A DNA stretch of 62,254 nucleotides from an uncultured Lachnospiraceae bacterium. GTDB lineage: Bacteria > Bacillota > Clostridia > Lachnospirales > Lachnospiraceae. Under the pieces are notes generated by a model. That model made no database searches and was not told the DNA's origin. It saw only the letters and a program-made list of their open reading frames with translations. The stretch covers positions 1-62,254 of the forward strand of contig CANRLR010000017.1 of assembly GCA_947631505.1 (NCBI GenBank). Direction: 5' to 3'. Both the position numbers and the translations under genes were made by a program. Positions 37,195-44,850 of this stretch are shown piece after piece. Numbering within the stretch: position 1 is the first letter of the stretch; every line of letters starts with the position of its first letter.

Positions 37195-37307
37195 TCCTTC
37201 TGTAATTTCCTTTCTATCTGTAAAAAATGATTCTGATTTCATACACAAATCTATCCTTATATTAGCATAATTCCCTGTTGATTGCCACAAAAAAAATCCA
37301 TACTGCC

Positions 37308-37336
37308 TTGTATTTTCCACATTTTTATTGTAGAAT
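37308..37336 (+). promoter_or_regulatory. Promoter of the BIG2-domain gene
   Basis: TTGTAT (37308-37313) and TAGAAT (37331-37336) with a 17-base spacer, 50 bases before the ATG. Confidence 0.55.
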
Positions 37337-37387
37337 AAATGTAAAGTTGACAAAAAAAGACATTGGTAGCATTTAGGAGGAAAGAGA

Positions 37388-38173
37388 ATGAAGAAAATAT
37401 TTTCTTTGGTTCTAGCTGCCGGAATACTTATATCATCTTGTCTGAATGGTATTCCAGCAAAAGCAGCAACCATAAAACTAAACAAAAAATCACTTACCCT
37501 TAAAGCAGGTTCATCTTACACCTTAAAGGTAAAGGGAACTAAGGCCAAAGTAAAATGGTCTTCTAAAAAGAAATCCATTGCCACTGTTTCTTCCAAAGGT
37601 AAAGTAAGAGCCAAAAAAGCAGGAAAAACAACCATTACTGCTAAAGTAAAGGGTAAAAAATATACGTGCAGAGTTAATGTAAAGGCAAAACAGACAGGTA
37701 AAGCAGGCTCAAAAACAAATCCGATTTCCGCTTACAAAAAAAATACCTTTTACTATTATGAAGAGGGGAAAAAGAAAGGTAAATTCACATTTGAGCTGAT
37801 ACAGTTTGCCTCGGGGGAGGAATCAGCAGACTTAGCGGCTAACAATTCTGCTAACTTAACACCGTCAGAAAATCAGGAATACCTTTACTTTAAGTTCAGG
37901 ATTAAATATATATCCGGCAGCCAGACAATTAAGGCAAAAGATATTTTCAATTATTATTACAATATTTATGGAAATAACTCGAAAAAACAGATAAACAATA
38001 TTGACTGGGGATTCTTCTTTGAAAATGTAGATGATCTGGGTACAACACTTCTCTCTCCCGGAAATGAAGTGACTTGTGCCAAAGCGATACTTGTAAACAA
38101 AGGATATTCTCCGATTACCTACCGGATTCAGACCGGAAAAAATTCTTATACCTGGTTCACGACAGAAAAATAG
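37388..38173 (+). CDS. Secreted protein with one BIG2 (bacterial Ig-like) domain
   Basis: 261 residues with a signal peptide ([21 protein letters not shown], cleavage probably after AKA near residue 26). A BIG2 domain follows at about 28-98 ([53 protein letters not shown]). The C-terminal region of about 150 residues is probably a beta-sandwich, with [19 protein letters not shown]. No sortase signal is present. AGGAGG precedes the ATG, and a strong terminator follows. Likely a cell-surface or extracellular binding protein. Confidence 0.85.
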   Translation: MKKIFSLVLAAGILISSCLNGIPAKAATIKLNKKSLTLKAGSSYTLKVKGTKAKVKWSSKKKSIATVSSKGKVRAKKAGKTTITAKVKGKKYTCRVNVKAKQTGKAGSKTNPISAYKKNTFYYYEEGKKKGKFTFELIQFASGEESADLAANNSANLTPSENQEYLYFKFRIKYISGSQTIKAKDIFNYYYNIYGNNSKKQINNIDWGFFFENVDDLGTTLLSPGNEVTCAKAILVNKGYSPITYRIQTGKNSYTWFTTEK

Positions 38174-38180
38174 AAACAAG

Positions 38181-38215
38181 AAAAGTAGCAGCTGTTCGAT
38201 CGCTGCTACTTTTTA
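38181..38215 (+). terminator. Terminator of the BIG2-domain gene
   Basis: AAAAGTAGCAGC and GCTGCTACTTTT form a 12-bp stem with a 9-base loop, followed by T. The stem is also usable on the minus strand. Confidence 0.9.
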
Positions 38216-38224
38216 CTTTTCTTT

Positions 38225-39112
38225 TTATGGTTCTAAACGATGGATATCTCTTGGAAACAGAGCTGCCTGACGAATGTTTTCCATACCTAAAAGTTTTGCC
38301 GTAAAGCGTTCAAGGCCAAGTCCCAGCCCGCCATGAGGCGGTATGCCATACCGATGCATCTGCAGATAACTCTCAAAAAGTTCAACATTCATCTTCCTCT
38401 TTTTCATTTTTTTCACCTGTTCTGAATAATCGTGAATCCTCTGTCCACCGGTCGTGACCTCAAGTCCCCGGAACAAAAGGTCAAAGCTTTCGGTTGCGCC
38501 GGGTTCCTGTTTGCTGTCCATAGCATAGAAAGGACGTTTTTTACTTGGATAATGGGTAACAAATACAAATTCACACCCTGTTTTTTTATACATCCATTCA
38601 CATAACAGTTTCTCTTCCTCCGGCTCAAAGTCATCAGAAACCAAAATCTCCCTTTTATATTCCTCTGCTACCAACTGCTTTGCTTCGGAAAAATGTACCG
38701 AAGGAATTTCCTGTATTACCGGCAGATCCACTTGTAATAGCTGCAACTCCTGCCTGTAATTTTGCTCGAGGTACAAAAACATGTTCTGGATCATTCTCGT
38801 TTCCATCTGCATAATTTCCTCAAAATTCCGTATAAATCCCATTTCAAAATCTACACTGGTATATTCATTCAAATGTCTGGAAGTATCGTGCTTTTCTGCG
38901 CGAAATCTCTTGAAGTTCTTTCAACGAAAAATCGGCTCTCTCACTAGTATAAATACACTGTAAGATCTCCCGTTTCGTCCGAAGTAGAACAAAAGCAAAT
39001 CCTCTCATTTTTCGGATTTTGTAAATGCTGCCATGAATCTGTATTTTTTTCCAATATACTCCAATAAATTTTCTGCCTCTACGATTACTTTATCTCTTCT
39101 TTCCTGAATCAT
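38225..39112 (-). pseudogene. aspS2: Broken archaeal-type aspartyl-tRNA synthetase gene (aspS2)
   Basis: Three pieces of one enzyme lie in three frames. First, an ATG at 39112 with AGGAAAAA upstream gives 23 codons ending EYIGKK. Second, after a one-base slip in a run of seven A, the anticodon-binding OB-fold continues as IHGSIYKIRKMRGFAFVLLR to KELQE (about 38913). Third, after an apparent internal loss of roughly 140 codons, the frame changes again to FRAEKHDTSRHLNEYTSVD. It then runs intact through FVFVTHYPSKKRPFYAMDS, FRGLEVTTGGQRIHDY and PPHGGLGLGLERF to the end at 38225. That C-terminal half is diagnostic of the archaeal-type, often non-discriminating AspRS that charges tRNA-Asp and tRNA-Asn. 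Motif 1 and part of the active site are gone, so no functional synthetase can be made. Confidence 0.88.
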
Positions 39113-39272
39113 TTTTTCCTCACTTTCCACCACACTATATTTGTAGCAAGAACACGTCAACCGTTACAATCTGTTCTATTATCCGTGAGGACATCGTCTT
39201 TATGTCCCATACAATCACAACCTTTCCCCAACATAACGGTACCAATCACTTGTATGGGAATTATCAAAATAC

Positions 39273-39314
39273 AAAAAAACCACACAAGCTGTCAAAACAT
39301 ACCTCATGTGGTTT
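39273..39314 (-). terminator. Terminator of the aspS2 leader (segments 4 and 5)
   Basis: On the minus strand AAACCACATGAG (39303-39314) pairs over 12 bp (two GU) with CTTGTGTGGTTT (39277-39288), with a 14-base loop, then seven T. It lies about 160 bases before the aspS2 start codon, and segment 4 can alternatively pair upstream. Confidence 0.85.
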
Positions 39315-39389
39315 CCTTATCTCTATTATTCCACACAGGCACAACACATCAAGCGGTCGTACCTGTGATGGTTACAGATACAACCGCTA

Positions 39390-39434
39390 TCAATCGTCGT
39401 CCCTGTTCAGTTTATGAAACGAAAAACAATTCAT
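39390..39434 (-). CDS. Leader peptide of 14 residues ending Asn-Arg-Asp-Asp-Asp
   Basis: The ORF reads MNCFSFHKLNRDDD and is preceded by AAAGGGGAAAAGCT, a fair ribosome binding site. Three consecutive Asp codons (GAC GAC GAT) lie directly before the stop, and an Asn codon two before them. Segment 1 of the attenuator begins two bases after the stop. The product itself probably has no function beyond positioning the ribosome. Confidence 0.7.
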   Translation of the reverse strand: MNCFSFHKLNRDDD

Positions 39435-39460
39435 AGCTTTTCCCCTTTTTCTTTTTGAAA

Positions 39461-39489
39461 AGTATAACACACTGTTTTTCTCATTGCAA
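39461..39489 (-). promoter_or_regulatory. Promoter of the aspS2 leader
   Basis: TTGCAA (39484-39489) and TATACT (39461-39466) with a 17-base spacer on the minus strand; it starts just after the stop codon of the upstream gene. Confidence 0.8.
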
Positions 39490-39496
39490 GAACTTT

Positions 39497-40582
39497 TCAA
39501 TTCACTTTTCTGATATTACTAATGGTACACAACTCACCGGACAAAGCAAAACAAACCGGCAAATCTGTTGAACTAGGAACAACCATATAAGTGGTTACGA
39601 TTACACCACAATTCTCCTGTTTCAATGTAATCGTATCTCCCTCGCGAACTGCTGTGACCGAACATTTCACACCCTTTTTATTTGCTGCCAGCCAGTCTTC
39701 CCACGAAGTCCAGTCATCAGAAAACTCTGCTTCAAAAGAAAAATCATCTGCATTTTCTTTCCATCCATACGCATCTGAGCGGGTAACACTATATTCCGTA
39801 TATGCCACACCATTTACACTCTTATCCAGTGCTGAGAATAAAACAACAAACGGAGTATGCCAGCCTTCTTTTGCCTGCTGATAACTAACACTATTAAAAT
39901 TAAGTGTAATTGGCTGTTCTTTGATTTCAATTCCATCGGAATGATTCGTCCACCAACCAGGACAATCCAAATTAGGAAAATCTCCCTGTGTTTGCGGCAT
40001 TACTGGCTTTTTCACGGAAACAGGTGTTATTGCCCCCTCCCCGATTGGCTCTGCATCCCACATTGGAACAAAATCTGACAAAGTACATCTCTCGCCTGTC
40101 AATGCAAAATAGACATTCTTACCTGCATCTTCTGGCAAAGTTACTGTTGCGGAAACAACAACCCCTGCATTTTCCAAGCGAATCATAACATATTTCTCAT
40201 AACGGACCGCCATAACATTACAGATTGTTCCTTCCTTATTTTTGGCAATCCATTCCTCCCAAGTATTCCATTCACTCAAATGCTGGCTCTCATATTGATA
40301 TGCTTCTGCCAACCCCTTAATTCCATACGCATCCGAACGAGTAATACAATATTCCTTATAATGGTTTGCTAATACCATGCCTCTCTGCCCATCCACTTTT
40401 CCATCATCGGATGAATACAATACTACGGATGGTGTATGCCAGTTCTTATCTGCATCTGCCATTGAGACATTTTGGTAAGTAATGGTAACAGGATAATCCG
40501 TTAGTAATATACCTTGTGTATATTGCTCACCGAATTCCCTGCAGGATACCATTTCCATCCCCATTAAATCCTTATCTTTCAT
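39497..40582 (-). CDS. Two-repeat protein of unknown family
   Basis: 361 residues from the ATG at 40582 (AGGAGG eight bases upstream). The protein consists of two related halves of about 150-170 residues. Each contains: a strand with PxT(I/L)xxxxVS; W-HTP-(S/F)VVL-(Y/F)S; Y-x-x-(Y)-x-(I/V)TRSDAYG; W-x-(T/S)WE-(E/D)W(I/L)A-x-NK-x-G; C-x-V-x-AVR; E-N-(A/C)-GV-(I/V)V; and FALSGE-type endings with CT(I/L)S. No signal peptide, no membrane helix. The repeats look like beta-sandwich, possibly carbohydrate-binding, modules in the cytoplasm, but this is a guess. It has its own promoter. Confidence 0.75.
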   Translation of the reverse strand: MKDKDLMGMEMVSCREFGEQYTQGILLTDYPVTITYQNVSMADADKNWHTPSVVLYSSDDGKVDGQRGMVLANHYKEYCITRSDAYGIKGLAEAYQYESQHLSEWNTWEEWIAKNKEGTICNVMAVRYEKYVMIRLENAGVVVSATVTLPEDAGKNVYFALTGERCTLSDFVPMWDAEPIGEGAITPVSVKKPVMPQTQGDFPNLDCPGWWTNHSDGIEIKEQPITLNFNSVSYQQAKEGWHTPFVVLFSALDKSVNGVAYTEYSVTRSDAYGWKENADDFSFEAEFSDDWTSWEDWLAANKKGVKCSVTAVREGDTITLKQENCGVIVTTYMVVPSSTDLPVCFALSGELCTISNIRKVN

Positions 40583-40615
40583 ACGCACCCCCTCCTTCAT
40601 GTAATTGTTATCTCA

Positions 40616-40644
40616 ATTATACTAGAAACAAAAGGGAATTACAA
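40616..40644 (-). promoter_or_regulatory. Promoter of the two-repeat protein gene
   Basis: TTGTAA (40639-40644) and TATAAT (40616-40621), spacer 17 bases, about 30 bases from the start codon. Confidence 0.75.
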
Positions 40645-40709
40645 GGAAGGAATGAGCCAATGATAAGGTCACGCTCTGATGTGAACGTTGGCACTTTTTT
40701 AATTTCCCA

Positions 40710-40848
40710 TATTTCACGCAGAAACAGAACACTCGAACAGCCGCTCCCGCTTAATCAATTACGTAGCACTAAGGGTGCGCCGACCACGCGCACCTCTTAG
40801 TGACGCAATTGAAATACTGTTCTCATTGTTTTGTTTCTGCGTGAAATA
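40710..40848. repeat. 139-bp long inverted repeat (hairpin element)
   Basis: This element fills most of the 41-kb gene-free gap (40583-41096). Outer arms 40710-40730 and 40828-40848 match at 20 of 21 positions. Inner matches continue: GAACAG (40735-40740) with CTGTTC (40817-40822), CAATTACGT with its partner near 40804-40810, and CACTAAGGGTGCG (40767-40779) with the arm at 40789-40802 (one-base bulge). The whole folds into one long stem with a 9-base loop. No open frame, no flanking target duplication that I can see. It may be a miniature mobile element or a structured RNA. Confidence 0.75.
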
Positions 40849-40985
40849 CTGCACAATTACAGATATGCCTGCTTTTCCATTTTTTAGGTGCCTCGGCTGC
40901 ACTTAATATTTCGATTACTTCTTTCATACGCATGGTAAAAATCATTCCATCCGTATATTGTTCTATGGTTTCTATTAATATCGCA

Positions 40986-41031
40986 GAAAATGGGAGCAGA
41001 TCAGACAAAACCACGTCCGATTTGCTCCCAT
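40986..41031 (-). terminator. Terminator of the GGGtGRT gene
   Basis: On the minus strand ATGGGAGCA and TGCTCCCAT pair, continued by ATCGGAC/GTCTGAT, with an 8-base loop and a short T run (40987-40990). It follows the gene by about 65 bases. Confidence 0.8.
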
Positions 41032-41096
41032 AATTACGTCATTTTATACCGTTTTTTTAGAACTTACCTACGGGAACTAGAACTTCCCAGCGGCAA

Positions 41097-42107
41097 TTAG
41101 AATTTCCCGTTGTCTGCTGCTTCCTGAATGGAAACGGCTACTGCTACTGTCATACCAACCATTGGGTTGTTTCCGGCACCAATGAGTCCCATCATCTCTA
41201 CGTGTGCAGGTACAGAAGAAGACCCAGCGAACTGGGCGTCACTGTGCATACGTCCCAATGTATCTGTCATACCATAGGAAGCCGGGCCGGCTGCCATGTT
41301 GTCCGGATGAAGCGTACGTCCTGTACCACCACCAGATGCTACGGAGAAATATTTCTTACCCTGCTCAATACACTCTTTCTTATATGTACCAGCTACCGGA
41401 TGCTGGAAACGTGTTGGGTTTGTAGAGTTACCGGTAATGGATACGTCTACACCCTCTTTGTGCATAATAGCAACACCTTCCTGAACATCATTCGCACCAT
41501 AGCAGTTTACTTTAGCACGAAGTCCATCTGAGTAAGATTTCCGGAATACTTCTTTTACTTCATTTTTATATGGATCATACTCAGTCTCAACAAAAGTAAA
41601 TCCGTTGATACGGGAAATAATCTGAGCAGCGTCTTTTCCAAGACCATTCAAGATAACACGAAGAGGTTTTTTACGTACTTTATTTGCTTTCTCTGCAATA
41701 CCGATTGCACCCTCAGCTGCCGCAAAAGACTCATGTCCGGCCAAGAAACAAAAACACTCTGTCTCCTCTTCCAACAACATTTTACCAAGATTACCGTGTC
41801 CAAGACCTACTTTACGGGTATCTGCTACAGAACCCGGAATACAGAATGCCTGAAGCCCTTCACCAATTGCGGCTGCTGCATCTGCAGCTCTTCTGCATCC
41901 CTTTTTAATTGCGATTGCCGCACCTACAGTATAAGCCCAGCACGCATTTTCAAAACAAATTGGCTGAATACCTTTGATCTGGTCATATACGTTCAAGCCG
42001 GCATCTTTCGTAATCTTCTCTGCCTCTTCAATAGAGGAGATTCCATACTCAGCTAAAACGCCATTGATTTTATCAATTCTTCTTTCATATGATTCAAATA
42101 ATGCCAT
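41097..42107 (-). CDS. GGGtGRT-family protein
   Basis: 336 residues containing the family motif ASGGGTGRT (near residue 264), with GLGHGNLGKML and CFLAGHESFAAAEGA. The family is widespread in anaerobic Firmicutes, and its function is not established. It is co-directional with and 17 bases after an IscU/NifU-like scaffold gene, an arrangement I recall as common. Several conserved Cys (FENACWAY, QAFCIPGS, ETECFCFLAGH, VNCYGAN) are compatible with Fe-S or metal handling, which is inference. Confidence 0.85.
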   Translation of the reverse strand: MALFESYERRIDKINGVLAEYGISSIEEAEKITKDAGLNVYDQIKGIQPICFENACWAYTVGAAIAIKKGCRRAADAAAAIGEGLQAFCIPGSVADTRKVGLGHGNLGKMLLEEETECFCFLAGHESFAAAEGAIGIAEKANKVRKKPLRVILNGLGKDAAQIISRINGFTFVETEYDPYKNEVKEVFRKSYSDGLRAKVNCYGANDVQEGVAIMHKEGVDVSITGNSTNPTRFQHPVAGTYKKECIEQGKKYFSVASGGGTGRTLHPDNMAAGPASYGMTDTLGRMHSDAQFAGSSSVPAHVEMMGLIGAGNNPMVGMTVAVAVSIQEAADNGKF

Positions 42108-42124
42108 TTTTCGTTCCTCCTCTA

Positions 42125-42829
42125 TTATTTCAATACTTCATCGGTTCTAGGATCGATGATTTTTACAGCGTCGTCAACACGTCCATACTGTCCGCAGGCT
42201 TTCTCATATGCGGTGTTCGGATCGTCACCTTTCTTGATGAAATCTGTCATCTTGCCAAGGCTTACAAATTTGTATCCGATAATCATATCTTCTTCATCCA
42301 AAGCAATCCCCGTTACATATCCCTCTGCCATTTCAAGATAACGAGGACCTTTTTTCAATGTACCATACATCGTACCGACCTGAGAACGAAGTCCTTTTCC
42401 GAGGTCTTCTAATCCCGCTCCGATTGGAAGTCCGTCTTCAGAGAATGCACTCTGAGTACGTCCATAAACAATCTGAAGGAACAGCTCTCTCATTGCTGTA
42501 TTAATCGCATCACAAACAAGGTCAGTATTCAATGCTTCCATAACGGTTCTTCCCGGAAGAATTTCAGAAGCCATCGCTGCGGAATGTGTCATACCGGAAC
42601 ATCCGATTGTCTCTACTAATGCCTCCTGAATAATTCCTTCTTTTACATTTAATGTAAGCTTGCATGCCCCCTGCTGAGGTGCACACCAGCCTACACCATG
42701 TGTCAAACCAGAAATATCTTTTACTTCTTTCGCTTTTACCCATTTTGCTTCTTCTGGAATCGGTGCACAACCGTGGTTTACACCCTGAGCAACTGGGCAC
42801 ATGTTTTCTACTTCTTGTGAATAAATCAT
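42125..42829 (-). CDS. IscU/NifU-type iron-sulfur scaffold-like protein
   Basis: 234 residues from the ATG at 42829 (AAAGGAG seven bases before). The N-terminus resembles an IscU-like domain with Cys in NMCPVAQGVNHGC, VGWCAPQQGAC and ETIGCSGMTHSAAMASEIL. The last segment corresponds to the 'GCxxxxAS' turn of IscU. The C-terminal half is specific to this group. No cysteine desulfurase gene adjoins it, unlike nifS-nifU or iscS-iscU operons. It shares a promoter and operon with the GGGtGRT gene. Confidence 0.8.
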   Translation of the reverse strand: MIYSQEVENMCPVAQGVNHGCAPIPEEAKWVKAKEVKDISGLTHGVGWCAPQQGACKLTLNVKEGIIQEALVETIGCSGMTHSAAMASEILPGRTVMEALNTDLVCDAINTAMRELFLQIVYGRTQSAFSEDGLPIGAGLEDLGKGLRSQVGTMYGTLKKGPRYLEMAEGYVTGIALDEEDMIIGYKFVSLGKMTDFIKKGDDPNTAYEKACGQYGRVDDAVKIIDPRTDEVLK

Positions 42830-42867
42830 GTCGTAACTCCTTTCTATATGCGTCAAATTCTTATAAA

Positions 42868-42896
42868 AGTTTACATTATTTTCCGGGAAATGTCAA
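42868..42896 (-). promoter_or_regulatory. Promoter of the IscU-like/GGGtGRT operon
   Basis: TTGACA (42891-42896) and TAAACT (42868-42873) with a 17-base spacer. Confidence 0.75.
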
Positions 42897-42943
42897 GAAT
42901 CACAGACCGCTTTCCAAGAACAGGGGAACAAGTTTTCTGGCCC

Positions 42944-43609
42944 CTATCTTTTCTCTGCGATTTCCCCCTGTTTTTTATAAATACTTCCTCCCGGAACATA
43001 CCCTCTCACACTAGAAAGAGGATATATATTCGTATTCGCTCCAATCACAGAGCCGGGATTTAAAATGCTGCCGCATCCCACTTCGACCTCATCTCCGACA
43101 ATAGCACCCATTTTCTTTAATCCGGTCTTTACCTTTTCCCCCTCTACATGAATCTCCACTAAGGTCTTATCGGATTTCACGTTCGAGGTAATGGAACCGG
43201 CACCCATATGGGATCTATAACCAAGAATAGAGTCCCCCACATAATTATAGTGCGGCACCTGTACCTGATCAAAAAGGATTACATTCTTTAACTCGGTAGA
43301 ATTTCCTACGACCGCATTCTTTCCTACGACAGCATTTCCACGGATAAAAGCACAATGGCGAATTTCTGCTCCCTCGTCAATAATGAGCGGTCCCGTAAGA
43401 CTGGCTGTCGGTGCAACGGCTGCCGACTTAGCAATCCAAATATCTTCTCCTCTCTTTTCAAATTTATCTTCCGGTAAGGTTTCTCCCTGTTTTAGGATAA
43501 AATCATGAATCAGCGGCAAGGCTTCGTATGGATATGTAATTCCATTCAATAGATCTGCCGCCATCGTATGGGATAAATCAAACAAATTTGCAGTTTCCAA
43601 TTGCTTCAT
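42944..43609 (-). CDS. Left-handed beta-helix (hexapeptide repeat) protein, GlmU C-terminal-like
   Basis: 221 residues. Hexapeptide repeats run from about 58 to 205 (IWIAKSAAVAPTASLTGPLIIDEGAEI, NAVVGKNAVVGNSTELKNV, MGAGSITSNVKSDK, VGCGSILNPGSVIGANTNIYP). This resembles the acetyltransferase half of GlmU, but the N-terminal nucleotidyltransferase domain is absent and is replaced by a 55-residue helical part. Similar proteins are labelled UDP-GlcNAc pyrophosphorylase-related. An acyltransferase acting on a sugar is likely; the substrate is unknown. Confidence 0.8.
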   Translation of the reverse strand: MKQLETANLFDLSHTMAADLLNGITYPYEALPLIHDFILKQGETLPEDKFEKRGEDIWIAKSAAVAPTASLTGPLIIDEGAEIRHCAFIRGNAVVGKNAVVGNSTELKNVILFDQVQVPHYNYVGDSILGYRSHMGAGSITSNVKSDKTLVEIHVEGEKVKTGLKKMGAIVGDEVEVGCGSILNPGSVIGANTNIYPLSSVRGYVPGGSIYKKQGEIAEKR

Positions 43610-43632
43610 TGATACATACCTCCAATTTGAAT

Positions 43633-44817
43633 TTATTTCTTGTTCTGTTCATCGAACATTGCTTTCATCGTTGGATTATTCCGTGTTAGTTTTTTTATCG
43701 TCAAATCCTCTGCCTTATTATTGGCAAGACGAAGATTATTCTCGGAAGAAAGCAGTGCTTCTTTTATCTTCTGTAAATGGGAAATGGATTTATCAATTTC
43801 ATCAATCGCCGTATTGAATTTTTTACTGGCAAGCTGATAGTTTTTGGCAAATCCCTCCTTAAATTTATTCATATTCTCCTCAAAGCGGGATATGTCTATA
43901 TTTTGGTTCCGCATGATCTCCACTTCCTGCCGGTATGCCAGCGAATTCATAGCGGCATTTCTGAGTATTGTGATCATCGGAATGAAGAACTGGGGACGAA
44001 TCACATACATTTTGTCGTATTTGTAAGACATGTCGACAATACCGGTATTATAAAGCTCATTATCAATTTCCAACAAAGAAACTAATACGGCATATTCACA
44101 TTTCTTCTCCCGCCGGTCCTTATCCAGCTCTTTGAGAAAATCTTCATTTTTCTTTTTTGTCGCTGTCTGATCCATTTCATTTTTCATTTCAAACATAATC
44201 GAGATAAATTCGGTTCCATCTTCCGCTTCCTCCCGGAAAATATAATCCCCCTTACTTCCTGTTCTGGCATCATTATCCTTTTCAAAATAAGCCGTGGGAA
44301 AGGCAGTAGCACGTAACTTATTAAATTCAATTTCACAGTGCTGCTCCAAGCTTTCTCCTACCATTTTAGTAGACTGCTTTGCCTTAAAATCCTTGTAGTA
44401 ATCAATTTGCTCATTAAGCAGTTTCATCTTATCTTCATAGTACTCTTTTAAATTTTGCTGCTGCTCTTTCTTTTCGTTTTCCAAATTCGCAATTTCTAAA
44501 CTGCATCGGGATAATTCTTTTTCCTTTTCCTGAACTGCCTTTGTCACCGCAAGCTCCGTATCCTTATTACTTGCCTCTAGCTTTGCCTGCAGACTGGCGA
44601 TCTTTTGTTCCATTTCTACAAGCTTTTCCGCATAACTTTTCTCTTTTTCCAACTCTGCCATTTTAACAGCTGTATTTTTTTCTTCCGCAAATTGCTGCTC
44701 TCTGCGGGAAAGCTCCTTATCAAATTCTTTATTTCTGACCTGCTGTACAATCTGGGCATATCCCGATTCATCTACTTGAAAGACCTCCCCACATTTGGGG
44801 CACTTAATTTCCTGCAT
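43633..44817 (-). CDS. DUF2130-family protein
   Basis: 394 residues from the ATG at 44817 (GGGGAGG five bases upstream). An N-terminal zinc-ribbon-like CPKCGEVF is followed by a long coiled coil (about 30-150). The DUF2130 domain follows, with [36 protein letters not shown] and [10 protein letters not shown]. The GDYIFR...EMKNE pattern resembles a PD-(D/E)xK nuclease core, though activity is not established. A second coiled coil lies near the C-terminus. Confidence 0.85.
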   Translation of the reverse strand: MQEIKCPKCGEVFQVDESGYAQIVQQVRNKEFDKELSRREQQFAEEKNTAVKMAELEKEKSYAEKLVEMEQKIASLQAKLEASNKDTELAVTKAVQEKEKELSRCSLEIANLENEKKEQQQNLKEYYEDKMKLLNEQIDYYKDFKAKQSTKMVGESLEQHCEIEFNKLRATAFPTAYFEKDNDARTGSKGDYIFREEAEDGTEFISIMFEMKNEMDQTATKKKNEDFLKELDKDRREKKCEYAVLVSLLEIDNELYNTGIVDMSYKYDKMYVIRPQFFIPMITILRNAAMNSLAYRQEVEIMRNQNIDISRFEENMNKFKEGFAKNYQLASKKFNTAIDEIDKSISHLQKIKEALLSSENNLRLANNKAEDLTIKKLTRNNPTMKAMFDEQNKK

Positions 44818-44850
44818 CTCTACCTCCCCTTCCATACTTTTGTATTTCTA

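Larger units (their letters stand above)
39273..39454 (-). promoter_or_regulatory. Candidate ribosome-mediated transcription attenuator upstream of aspS2
   Basis: A leader of about 180 bases carries a 14-codon ORF and six pairing segments. Positions: 0 = 39396-39406 (inside the Arg-Asp-Asp codons), 1 = 39374-39388, 2 = 39352-39367, 3 = 39331-39345, 4 = 39303-39314, 5 = 39277-39288 plus T run. Pairings seen: 0:1 (10 of 11), 1:2 (15 bp), 2:3 (12 bp), 3:4 (7 bp), 4:5 (12 bp terminator); several use GU pairs, as needed when one segment has two partners. Sets 0:1/2:3/4:5 and 1:2/3:4 exclude each other. A ribosome stalled on the Asp codons would mask segment 0, allow 1:2 and 3:4, and block the terminator. 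That is the logic expected for a synthetase gene. Inference from sequence only. Confidence 0.7.

Noticed and set aside
37195-37485. 97-codon upstream extension of lepA
   Set aside because: The added sequence resembles nothing in LepA, runs past the start of the plus-strand BIG2 gene, and the family start lies at 37194.
38225-38872. A stand-alone 215-residue synthetase-like protein
   Set aside because: Its apparent start is a Leu codon inside the conserved HLNEY segment, and upstream fragments show it is the tail of a broken aspS2.
39225-39265. T-box riboswitch because of TTGGTACCG upstream of aspS2
   Set aside because: It lies after the terminator, lacks the full T-box sequence, stem I and specifier loop, and the leader is far too short.
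40823-41014. 63-codon minus-strand open frame between the inverted repeat and the GGGtGRT gene
   Set aside because: It begins inside the GGGtGRT terminator hairpin, ends inside the long inverted repeat, and has no ribosome binding site.
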